From Desulfobacterales bacterium (GTDB taxonomy: Bacteria > Desulfobacterota > Desulfobacteria > Desulfobacterales > 4be13), in assembly GCA_029940115.1 (NCBI GenBank), contig JAOZRQ010000308.1:1-8209 (forward strand): 8,209 bases of DNA, written 5' to 3'. Position numbers and translations under genes: made by a program. This document shows, piece after piece, positions 1 through 5,232 of this stretch. Under the pieces are notes generated by a model. It saw only the letters and a program-made list of their open reading frames with translations. It was not told the DNA's origin and made no database searches. The first letter of the stretch is position 1. Every line of letters begins with the position of its first letter.

Positions 1-146
1 CACTCCTTTCTGTTCAACAACATCACCGGTTTCTTTCGCAATGGTTCGGTCTGGTCCCTCACGATGTTCTGCAAGTTCCTGACCTCCCCCTGTTCTTGGC
101 CTTTCACCTTTTTCAGCAACATTTGCAGATGTCTGATGGTCTCTTC
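1..146. repeat. Diverged tandem copy of the coiled-coil gene's 3' end
   Basis: Bases 1-146 align with 440-625. They share the AAGGAGTG at their left ends, the TTCGGTCTG region and the stretch encoding EETIRHLQMLLK. The left copy is about 40 bp shorter, mainly through a deletion of about 34 bp near position 41, which shifts the reading frame. The offset is about 439 bp at the left end and 479 bp at the right end. Confidence 0.85.
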
Positions 147-429
147 CCGTTCCGCAATCTTTTCCTGCCCTTTCCGAACCAGTCTGACTTCCCGCTCCGC
201 AATCTTTTCCGGCCGTTTCCGAACCAGTCTGACTTCCCGTTCCGCAATCTTTTCCGGCCGTTTCCGAACCAGTCTGACATTTCTCGGAAAACCAGGACGC
301 CTGATCCATGAAAATCGCCATCATCTTCTCCGTCTGTGTCTGAAGCTGTGTCATGGCATTGAGAGTGTTGTCAAAGGCAAGTTTCTGAAAATCAGTCATC
401 TGTTTCCACAGCTCGTTTGGGTTCATCAT
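1..429 (-). CDS. Chimeric phasin-like protein, 3' end beyond left edge
   Basis: The minus strand is open from the ATG at 429-427 to the window edge (143 codons, no stop). Residues 1-48 are phasin-like and share DFQK, an N-A-M motif, EKM and the F-x-DQASW motif with the two complete phasins at 3.2-3.9 kb. After residue 50 the similarity stops. Three copies of a 15-residue unit (TGSETAGKDCG-type, Gly/Thr/Ser/Cys) follow, encoded by 45-bp DNA repeats. The DNA of residues 95-130 resembles the coiled-coil part of the upstream gene (982-392), but read in another frame. The last visible residues (AKETGDVVEQKGV) return to that gene's frame. The start lies inside the upstream gene's last 38 bp, so the two are probably translationally coupled; AAGGAG stands 12 nt before the ATG. 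It may be a working fusion or a decaying pseudogene. The phasin N-terminus is well supported; function of the rest is unknown. Confidence 0.6.
   Translation of the reverse strand, partial: MMNPNELWKQMTDFQKLAFDNTLNAMTQLQTQTEKMMAIFMDQASWFSEKCQTGSETAGKDCGTGSQTGSETAGKDCGAGSQTGSERAGKDCGTGRDHQTSANVAEKGERPRTGGGQELAEHREGPDRTIAKETGDVVEQKGV
142..276 (-). repeat. Three tandem 45-bp repeats inside the chimeric phasin
   Basis: Units at 276-232, 231-187 and 186-142 are nearly identical, differing at a few bases. Because 45 is a multiple of 3, all three minus frames stay open through the array. The frame in use gives QTGSETAGKDCGTGS-type units. The frame one base over gives charged VRLVRK..EKIAERE units that flow into the EETIRHLQ coiled coil known from the neighbouring gene. 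Confidence 0.9.
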
Positions 430-982
430 CTTTTTTCGTCACTCCTTTCTGTTCTTCAACAAGATCACCGGATTCTTTCGCAAAGGTCTGGGTGAATCCT
501 GTTGTCATTTTCTGAAATAGTTCGGTCTGATCTTTCACGATGCTCTGCAAATTCCTGACCGCATCCCCTTGTTCCTGGCCTTTCACATTTTTCAGCAACA
601 TTTGCAGATGTCTGATGGTCTCTTCCTGATCCGCACATTTTTCTTTCAGCGCCTCATATTTCTCCACAAGAGTCAGGTGCTCTTTTTTCGAGACCATCCC
701 CATCATTGACTGATAATCCAAAAAGGATTTCTGAAAATCCTCTGACGCCTTTTTGGCCATGGTCTGATATTCCGAACTGCGCTCGGGCAATTGATCCAGA
801 CCATAGAACTTTCGGAACATGGTGCATATGTCCCCGAATCCGCGAGTGCCTTGGAATGCGGTCATCTCACGGAACTGCTCAAAGCCTTTCTGCATCCAGT
901 CGCTCACATCATCGGTCTGTCTTTTGCTTCGGGCCGCATTGATCAGAAGATTTCCCCAGAACTCCAAAAACTTTTCATCCAT
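392..982 (-). CDS. PhaE/phasin-like coiled-coil PHA granule protein
   Basis: A 196-aa soluble protein without signal peptide or membrane segment. Residues 6-13 (LEFWGNLL) resemble the N-terminal DFWGNML motif of the PhaE at 5569-6462, suggesting a synthase-partner or granule role. Residues about 75-95 are helical (DFQKSFLDYQ). Residues about 98-135 form a heptad-rich coiled coil (LVEKYEALKEK, EETIRHLQMLLKNVKG), and the C-terminus is acidic/basic and probably disordered. It follows the divergent phaC by about 115 bp on the same strand, so it is likely cotranscribed and may be that synthase's partner, much as PhaE serves class III or the PhaR subunit serves class IV synthases. The start at 982 has only a weak GGGGG ribosome site 8 nt upstream. 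I do not recognise an exact family; assignment rests on the FWGN motif, coiled coil and neighbours. Part of its 3' sequence is duplicated at 1-146. Confidence 0.7.
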   Translation of the reverse strand: MDEKFLEFWGNLLINAARSKRQTDDVSDWMQKGFEQFREMTAFQGTRGFGDICTMFRKFYGLDQLPERSSEYQTMAKKASEDFQKSFLDYQSMMGMVSKKEHLTLVEKYEALKEKCADQEETIRHLQMLLKNVKGQEQGDAVRNLQSIVKDQTELFQKMTTGFTQTFAKESGDLVEEQKGVTKKDDEPKRAVETDD

Positions 983-1033
983 CGCTATTGCCCCCGAGTG
1001 AAGTGAGGAGTGAATAAACGCTCAATTTTTCAC

Positions 1034-1103
1034 TTTCACCTTCACGCTTCACGCATCACGCATCACGCCTCACACCTCACGCATCACGCTTCACGCTTCA
1101 TGT
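1034..1103. repeat. 7-bp tandem repeat (TTCACGC/ATCACGC)
   Basis: About nine consecutive heptamers of the form (T/A/C)TCACGC fill the gap between the coiled-coil gene and the divergent phaC. They end at the phaC stop, whose TCA (1098-1100, read as TGA) falls inside the last unit. The unit is not a multiple of three and no gene is supported here. Confidence 0.9.
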
Positions 1104-2669
1104 TTGGTCAGACAACTCTTTGTCCAGATCCAGTTGAAAACGCACAGGCCCTCGCTGGTTTTTCTCGCCGAATCGGGTATGCAGCGCGTACGCGGATTTC
1201 GGATTGGACCAGGAGGTGGCAATGGCCACATGTCCCTTGGGAAAGGCGGAGAGCTCCACATCCACATGGTCTCTGGGCGCGAGGGCCACTTCCGGTTCCA
1301 CCAAGTCATCCTTTTCGCCGTAGCAGATGAGCCACTTGATTCCCTTCTCCTGAATCCGCTTGAAATTGAGGTCGCGGCCGAACATCTTCACCGGAAGGGT
1401 CCCGTCCTCGGCCACGGGTTTGTTGTAGGAGTCAAAACTCATCTCGGTGATGGCAAGGGGGAGGTCCCTCCGTTCGGTGGCCAACCAGTAATTGATGGCG
1501 GCCGCGGTCTTGCTGATCTTGACATCCCCGCCGTTTCTGGGACTGAGCATCATCATGTCCCGGAAGAAGGCGACTGTGGGCGACTCGTTCTCAATGCTCT
1601 TGAGCTTATAGACCCAGCCCATCAGCGTACCATCCGCGACCCGGTTTCCGTTGGGGAGCGTCTTGGTTCCGTAAGCCAGATCATTGAATCGCTGGGGGAG
1701 CGTGTTCAGAAATCCGGACAGCCCCTTGCTCCGGGTTCCGTCCATCGGTGCGACGCAGGTGAGGAGCGCGTCCACCACGCCGTCCAGCTCGCCGGAAAGG
1801 ATGTTGCACACGGCCATGTACCCGCCTTGGCAATAGCCGTTCAGGGTGACCGGCTTTCCATGCCTAACCATGATCTTCTCACAGAAGAACCGGGTGTCAA
1901 GCGCATCCTCCTCGCTGGTCATGATCTGAAGCGCGGGGGTCTCGTCAATCTCCTTGAGCACCCTGATGTAGGTGGGGATCCCCATGTTTGCGAAACAATG
2001 GGTGTAGCTTTTGTTCTCCCCGGGCAGAAACGCGAGAATGTTGGCCCCCAGCACATATGGCGGGAGGATCAGGATCGGCTTGCCCTTCTCATTCACCTTG
2101 ACGGTCTTGTCTGTGGGAAGGACCTGATAGACAACAAACCGGTCTGTCTCGGCAAACTTTATGTTCTCCCCCCGCTCAAAGTGAAACCCGAATTCAGGCT
2201 CAATATCCTGAATTGCCTTGGGGTAGGCATTTGCCACCGAGTCCATCATCTTTGCCTGCCGGTTCAGAAAATCGGTGATGTCATCTCCTTCGAGATGAAA
2301 GAAGGTGTTGAACCAAGCAGCCATGGCGTTCTGCATTTCCCTGCTGTTGTAGTCATTGATCGCCCTCATGCTGCCAGTGAGAAATCTGTTGGTCAGATCA
2401 AGGCTGAAGTCCAGAAGTCCCATGTATGACTGGAAACTTTCCAGAGGCGAAGTCTTCATGAGCTTGGCTTGTTCCACTCCGGCAAAATAGTTTGTGGAAA
2501 GCAGACACGGGGTCACAAAATCGTTCATATACTTCATGAAGCTTGACCAGCAATTCTGCGCGGCATTCACTTGGCCTGCAACTGTCTGAACTGGAGATAG
2601 GATTTTCTCTGAAAATTTCTCCACGTCGGCGAGGCAGCCGCCTTTGTTAAAGTCAACTAAAGGGAACAT
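1098..2669 (-). CDS. phaC: Divergent PHA synthase (PhaC-like alpha/beta hydrolase)
   Basis: A 523-aa cytosolic alpha/beta-hydrolase-fold protein expected to polymerise (R)-3-hydroxyacyl-CoA into PHA at the granule surface. The ATG at 2669 is chosen because GGAGG lies 9 nt upstream (2679-2683) and synthase-like sequence begins there; the frame stays open to 3122 but that part is repeat-rich. Residues about 1-190 are a helical N-terminal domain. The fold starts at KPILILPPYV (about 197-206). The lipase-like box GYCQGG gives nucleophile Cys280; GEKDDLV gives probable Asp454 and KGH gives His480. Length is nearer class I (about 560-600) than class III (about 355), but the usual PPWINKYYI and SWRNPD-like motifs are replaced (PPYVLGANI, and IRVLKEID where SWRNPD would be), so I do not assign a class. 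It is downstream of two phasins and upstream of a PhaE-like gene. PHA synthesis is likely; another acyltransferase or depolymerase role is possible. Confidence 0.85.
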   Translation of the reverse strand: MFPLVDFNKGGCLADVEKFSEKILSPVQTVAGQVNAAQNCWSSFMKYMNDFVTPCLLSTNYFAGVEQAKLMKTSPLESFQSYMGLLDFSLDLTNRFLTGSMRAINDYNSREMQNAMAAWFNTFFHLEGDDITDFLNRQAKMMDSVANAYPKAIQDIEPEFGFHFERGENIKFAETDRFVVYQVLPTDKTVKVNEKGKPILILPPYVLGANILAFLPGENKSYTHCFANMGIPTYIRVLKEIDETPALQIMTSEEDALDTRFFCEKIMVRHGKPVTLNGYCQGGYMAVCNILSGELDGVVDALLTCVAPMDGTRSKGLSGFLNTLPQRFNDLAYGTKTLPNGNRVADGTLMGWVYKLKSIENESPTVAFFRDMMMLSPRNGGDVKISKTAAAINYWLATERRDLPLAITEMSFDSYNKPVAEDGTLPVKMFGRDLNFKRIQEKGIKWLICYGEKDDLVEPEVALAPRDHVDVELSAFPKGHVAIATSWSNPKSAYALHTRFGEKNQRGPVRFQLDLDKELSDQT

Positions 2670-2678
2670 TGTATGATA

Positions 2679-2683
2679 CCTCC
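2679..2683 (-). promoter_or_regulatory. Ribosome binding site fixing the phaC-like start
   Basis: GGAGG on the minus strand, 9 nt before the ATG at 2669. It decides in favour of the 523-aa protein over an upstream in-frame extension of 151 codons that shows no protein-like sequence. Confidence 0.8.
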
Positions 2684-3045
2684 AAAAAAAAATAACGGTT
2701 CTTGACGGATTTACGTTTCGGGGACTCAGTCGAAATATGGTTCTGCGATTTTCAGAGAACCCGGTTTCGCCCTCATCAGAGGACTGGGCGATCAGGTTTG
2801 CATGACGCTGGCATTGTGCCAGAACCGGGTTTCTTTGATTCGTCCGGGAACTTCTTGCAACATCGCCACCATAAAGTGTCACTATCTCTTGGAAATGGAA
2901 AAGGGTCAATGGGGTGGGAAACGTATTTCCCGGCAAAAATTCCCGCATTTCGGGTGGCAGACCCGAATGGCCCATCCAAATGGAGTATGCACCATGACCA
3001 GAAAAAGCTTGCAAAGTCGGCATCCTCACATTTTGTCTGAAAAGA

Positions 3046-3092
3046 GTAGTTCCGCCTCTCGGCGGTGCCGCACAGTCTGAAGGCGGAACCAC
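3046..3092. repeat. Inverted repeat hairpin, GTnGTTCCGCCT arms
   Basis: The arms at 3046-3057 and 3081-3092 match at 11 of 12 positions around a 23-nt loop. It lies between the second phasin and the phaC-like gene. There is no U tract, so it is more likely a dispersed palindromic element than a classical terminator. Confidence 0.7.
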
Positions 3093-3199
3093 AAAGCGTG
3101 AACCCATGAATGAAGATGTCAACCTAAAAACCGTCAGAACCGAAGGATCACCATCTGATGATCAGATTCTCACAGTCATGACCCCATGAGATTCTCCGC

Positions 3200-3475
3200 C
3201 TATTGAGCGTTGCTTTTTGAACTGGCAAAGTAATCTTCCACCTTGTTGAAGTTTTTCTCCACCGCCCCCTTGAAGTCCTCACGGCCTTTCTTATAGGCCT
3301 CAATCCAGTCGGTCACGGCTTTCTTTCCGTCTTCAGGAAGCCAAGATGCCTGATCGAGGAACATGCTGACCATCTTTTCGCCCTGCTCCTGAAGCGTTGC
3401 CATGGCCTTGAAGGAATTGTCAAAAGTGGCCTTTTGAAAATCAATCATCTGCCTGAATAACATTTTCTGATCCAT
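3200..3475 (-). CDS. Phasin-like PHA granule-associated protein (91 aa)
   Basis: A small, almost wholly helical protein with no signal or membrane segment. It is expected to coat PHA granules and limit their size and coalescence. Residues 10-46 (DFQKATFDNSFKAM, EKM, FLDQASW) and 57-83 (EAYKKGREDFKGAVEKNFNKVEDYF) match the same blocks in the phasin at 3918-3658, so the two are tandem paralogues. A strong AAGGAG (3482-3487) sits 6 nt before the ATG. It follows its paralogue by 182 bp and precedes the phaC-like gene by 530 bp on the same strand. The family call rests on the short amphipathic pattern typical of phasins and on the PHA context, not on a catalytic motif. Confidence 0.8.
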   Translation of the reverse strand: MDQKMLFRQMIDFQKATFDNSFKAMATLQEQGEKMVSMFLDQASWLPEDGKKAVTDWIEAYKKGREDFKGAVEKNFNKVEDYFASSKSNAQ

Positions 3476-3657
3476 TTTTTACTCCTTAACAGGCTTGTCC
3501 GAGAGAAACCAAGTTTTTTGGAAAAATTTGGTTTCTTTGGAAGAAGCCGGTTTCTGATCTGGTCGCGCCCATTTCATGAAGGCGAAACCGGGTTCTCTCT
3601 GAAGACCTCCGAAGCTGCAAAAACTTCGGAAGTCTGTTATCCTCACGCAAGAACTGT
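3476..3657. repeat. Cluster of short inverted repeats between the two phasins
   Basis: The 182-bp gap holds AGAAACCAA/TTGGTTTCT (3504-3512 and 3528-3536), a GCCGGTTTCT and GAAACCGGGTTC pair (about 3547-3556 and 3584-3595), and TCCGAAG/CTTCGGA (3608-3614 and 3624-3630). The CCGGTTTC core also occurs in the 2670-3199 spacer, pointing to a dispersed element family. Confidence 0.75.
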
Positions 3658-3918
3658 TCACTTCTCGGCAAACATGGTTTCCATCTTTGCAAAGCCCTCG
3701 TCCACAGCCTTTTTGAAGTCATCACGCGCCTTTTTGTAAAATTCAACAGACTCGCTGATGGTGTTCTTTCCCTCGTCAGGTACCCATGAAAGTTGCCCCA
3801 AAAACGTGTTGAGCATCTTTTCTGTCTGATCCTGAACCATTTTCATTGCATTAAAGCTGTTCTCAAAAAGGGTCTTCTGAAACGCGATGGTCTGCTTCGC
3901 TATTGTTCCTCGTTCCAT
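3658..3918 (-). CDS. Phasin-like PHA granule-associated protein (86 aa)
   Basis: An 86-aa helical protein, the first gene of the leftward block. It shares FQK-x2-F-x-NSF-x-AM, Q-x-EKM, FL-x-Q-x-SW-x-P and a C-terminal FYKKARDDFKKAVDEGFAKME segment with the 91-aa paralogue next door. These are the features on which I call phasin: short length, amphipathic helices, Lys/Glu-rich C-terminal helix, PHA locus. GGAGG (3927-3931) stands 8 nt before the ATG. It lies directly downstream of the three tandem promoters at 4070-4553 and is therefore probably the most strongly expressed gene here, as expected for a major granule coat protein. Repression by PhaR released when polymer is present is the known pattern for phasins in other bacteria and is inferred here. 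Confidence 0.82.
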   Translation of the reverse strand: MERGTIAKQTIAFQKTLFENSFNAMKMVQDQTEKMLNTFLGQLSWVPDEGKNTISESVEFYKKARDDFKKAVDEGFAKMETMFAEK

Positions 3919-4069
3919 TTTTTCAACCTCCTGATTAAAATTTGGACATTCTCAACTATTCAGCCGTTTGCACCTTTCAGGGTGAAACGCGGCATGCTTC
4001 AATTGCTTCCGGCGTCTTGCCCGGAACTGACGTCTGGATCATTTGACCCCGTCGTCATCGTCAATACTT
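3919..4069 (-). promoter_or_regulatory. Leader of the phasin block with a TTCCGG hairpin
   Basis: About 150 nt separate the nearest promoter from the phasin ATG. They contain a perfect TTCCGG/CCGGAA inverted repeat with an 8-nt loop (4007-4012 and 4021-4026) and an imperfect CGTTTGCACC/GGGTGAAACG pair (about 3965-3989). No open reading frame is supported. These structures would be in the 5' untranslated RNA. Confidence 0.5.
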
Positions 4070-4097
4070 ATAATAAGCGGTCATTTTCGTTTGTCAA
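4070..4097 (-). promoter_or_regulatory. Sigma70-type promoter 1 (repeat copy 1)
   Basis: On the minus strand a perfect -35 TTGACA (4097-4092), a 16-bp spacer and -10 TATTAT (4075-4070, 5 of 6 consensus). It points at the 86-aa phasin. TGCAATGCA lies 11 bp upstream of the -35 (4109-4117). Confidence 0.75.
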
Positions 4098-4108
4098 GAA
4101 AAAAATGA

Positions 4109-4117
4109 TGCAATGCA
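4109..4117. promoter_or_regulatory. Candidate PhaR operator TGCA-N-TGCA, copy 1
   Basis: TGCAATGCA is a palindrome abutting promoter 1; equivalents are at 4343-4351 and 4566-4574. PhaR proteins of other bacteria bind TGC-rich sites near phasin and phaR genes (established). That these are the sites here is inference. Confidence 0.5.
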
Positions 4118-4302
4118 CAAAAAAAATGTCTCATCCGGCAAGTGACATTGAAAACTTTGTTTTCCAAGGAGCATCTCCGTAGCATCACAGCATGAGACAC
4201 CGACAATTTGTCAAGATATGTTGCATCGTGTCACATTTTCATGGGTTCAGCATCTGAACCGACAGGATGAGGTGTTCAAATTGATCGCCCTCCTTACCTT
4301 TT

Positions 4303-4330
4303 AAGATAAGCGGTCATTTTCATTTGTCAA
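4303..4330 (-). promoter_or_regulatory. Sigma70-type promoter 2 (repeat copy 2)
   Basis: -35 TTGACA (4330-4325), 16-bp spacer, -10 TATCTT (4308-4303, 4 of 6 consensus). TGCACTGCA lies 12 bp upstream of the -35 (4343-4351). The geometry is identical to the other two copies. Confidence 0.65.
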
Positions 4331-4342
4331 GAGAGAAAATGA

Positions 4343-4351
4343 TGCACTGCA
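4343..4351. promoter_or_regulatory. Candidate PhaR operator TGCA-N-TGCA, copy 2
   Basis: TGCACTGCA upstream of promoter 2, in the same position relative to the -35 as in copy 3. The two TGCA half-sites are separated by one base. Confidence 0.5.
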
Positions 4352-4525
4352 CAAAAAAATCTCAACCGGCAAGTGACATTGAAAACCTCGCTTTTCCAAG
4401 GACCATATCCGTATCATCAGACATCGGATATTTTGTCAAATTGTTGCATCGTGTCACATTTTCACGGGCTCAACATCTGAACCCGACAGGATGAGGTATT
4501 CAAATTGATCCCCTCCTTATCTTTC

Positions 4526-4553
4526 AATATAAGCGGTCTTTTTCGTTTGTCAA
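4526..4553 (-). promoter_or_regulatory. Sigma70-type promoter 3 (repeat copy 3)
   Basis: -35 TTGACA (4553-4548), 16-bp spacer, -10 TATATT (4531-4526, 5 of 6 consensus). TGCACTGCA lies 12 bp upstream (4566-4574). Its transcript would cross both other repeat copies before reaching the phasin gene. Confidence 0.7.
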
Positions 4554-4565
4554 GAGAGAAAATGA

Positions 4566-4574
4566 TGCACTGCA
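4566..4574. promoter_or_regulatory. Candidate PhaR operator TGCA-N-TGCA, copy 3
   Basis: TGCACTGCA upstream of promoter 3. It lies nearest to phaR and is the last element before the repeat loses similarity. Confidence 0.5.
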
Positions 4575-4613
4575 CAAAAAAATATGTGAAGATTGAATAT
4601 TCTCATAAAAGAC

Positions 4614-4643
4614 TTGATTTCATGGTGGCCATATGCTTATCAT
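4614..4643 (+). promoter_or_regulatory. Weak candidate promoter for phaR
   Basis: TTGATT (4614-4619), 18-bp spacer, TATCAT (4638-4643). The match is modest but this is the best rightward sigma70-like pair I see before phaR. A TTGCAATGTGC motif (4680-4690) just downstream shares TGCAATG with the candidate operator of repeat copy 1, which would suit autoregulation. Confidence 0.35.
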
Positions 4644-4717
4644 ACCATTATGGAATGACTGGCAAGCGGGCAAGACATATTGCAATGTGCCATAATCAGC
4701 AGGTCTGAAATCCCTTC

Positions 4718-4754
4718 GCCTGCCTGTGCCCTGCCCGGCGGGGCACGGGCAGGC
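4718..4754. repeat. GC-rich hairpin immediately upstream of phaR
   Basis: The arms 4718-4731 (GCCTGCCTGTGCCC) and 4741-4754 (GGGCACGGGCAGGC) pair at 13 of 14 positions, the exception being a possible G-U, around a 9-nt loop. The stem ends 16 nt before the phaR ATG and is followed by the weak AGGG ribosome site, so it may affect phaR translation or simply be a dispersed palindrome. A related element lies at 6577-6609. Confidence 0.8.
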
Positions 4755-4770
4755 AGGGCAGGGAAAAACG

Positions 4771-5232
4771 ATGTCCCATAAAGTGATTCTCAAAAAATAT
4801 CCGAACAGGCGATTGTACGATACGGAAAACAGCACATATGTGATCCTCCGGGATGTCGCCGACATGATCAAGCAGGGAAAGGAGGTGGAGGTCATTGATG
4901 TGAGGAGCAATGAGGACGTGACCGCCCCCATCCTCGCCCAGATCATCATGGAGCAGGTCAAAAAGAACAACCGCATCCTCCCTGTGTCCCTGCTTCATCT
5001 CATTATCCGATTCGGGGATGATGTGCTCAGGGATTTCTTTGAAAACCATCTCGAAAAGGCGATCCAAAGCTACCTCCTTTATAAAAGGAATATGAGTGAG
5101 CAATTCAAAATATATCTTGAACTCGGCATGGACTTTTCCAAGGTGGCGAAAAAGTCAATGGAGGATCTGAGCCCTTTTCATTCTTTGTTTGAGGAGTCCT
5201 CAAAGAAAAACAAGGACAAAGACAAGGAATAA
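4771..5232 (+). CDS. phaR: PHA accumulation regulator PhaR (DNA- and polymer-responsive repressor)
   Basis: A 153-aa protein of the PHB/PHA accumulation regulator family. Residues 5-20 (VILKKYPNRRLYDTEN) and the following STYVILRDVADMI and VIDVRSNEDVTAPILAQIIMEQ are the hallmark N-terminal DNA-binding domain. Residues about 70-130 are the helical C-terminal part (LRDFFENHLEKAIQSYL), and the tail is Lys/Glu/Asp-rich. Known members repress phasin and their own genes and release DNA on binding nascent PHA granules. The ATG at 4771 is chosen because family similarity begins at once (MSHKVILKKYPNRRLYD); an in-frame ATG at 4726 would add 15 residues translated from a GC-rich hairpin and is unlikely. 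The gene sits divergent from the phasin block across the triplicated promoter region. The TAA stop overlaps the left end of a foldback element. Confidence 0.93.
   Translation: MSHKVILKKYPNRRLYDTENSTYVILRDVADMIKQGKEVEVIDVRSNEDVTAPILAQIIMEQVKKNNRILPVSLLHLIIRFGDDVLRDFFENHLEKAIQSYLLYKRNMSEQFKIYLELGMDFSKVAKKSMEDLSPFHSLFEESSKKNKDKDKE

Larger units (their letters stand above)
2670..3199. other. 530-bp repeat-rich intergenic spacer
   Basis: No gene is supported. It contains two near-palindromes of the AACCCGGTTT type (about 2759-2771 and 2821-2834), an inverted repeat GTTCCGCCT/AGGCGGAAC (3049-3057 and 3081-3089), and a short palindrome ATCTGA-TGA-TCAGAT (3153-3167). No convincing promoter was seen, so the synthase is either read from upstream or from a promoter I cannot recognise. 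Confidence 0.65.
4073..4583. repeat. About 230-bp direct tandem repeat, 2 full copies plus a partial third
   Basis: Copies begin with ATAAGCGGTC at 4073 and 4306 and with ATAAGCGGTC (then TTTTTC) at 4529, giving periods of 233 and 223 bp. The third copy loses similarity after the A-rich run near 4583. Shared blocks include the TTTGTCAAGA segment, TGCAnTGCAC, GGCAAGTGACATTGAAAA, TTGCATCGTGTCACATTTTC and GACAGGATGAGGT. No coding frame is conserved among copies. Confidence 0.95.

Noticed and set aside
64..495. Plus-strand open frame with repeated Phe/Arg/Ser-rich units
   Set aside because: It is the antisense of the chimeric phasin and its 45-bp repeats; the repetitiveness comes from the DNA repeat.
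1104..2429. Long open frame of 441 codons on the plus strand opposite the phaC-like gene
   Set aside because: It is antisense to a gene with an intact catalytic triad. Its translation shows no recognisable domain and there is no good ribosome site.
2670..3122. In-frame upstream extension of the phaC-like gene (151 extra codons)
   Set aside because: It has no synthase-like sequence, crosses repeat palindromes, and the ATG at 2669 has a strong GGAGG at proper distance.
4073..4583. CRISPR array
   Set aside because: There are only three copies of a repeat of about 230 bp in direct contact, without short repeats separated by unique spacers, and no cas genes.
4505..4708. Small plus-strand open frame in the promoter region (67 codons)
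   Set aside because: It starts inside the repeat, crosses promoter 3 and shows no protein-like composition or ribosome site.
4726..4770. Earlier in-frame phaR start
   Set aside because: The added 15 residues are translated from the GC-rich hairpin, and family similarity starts at the ATG at 4771.
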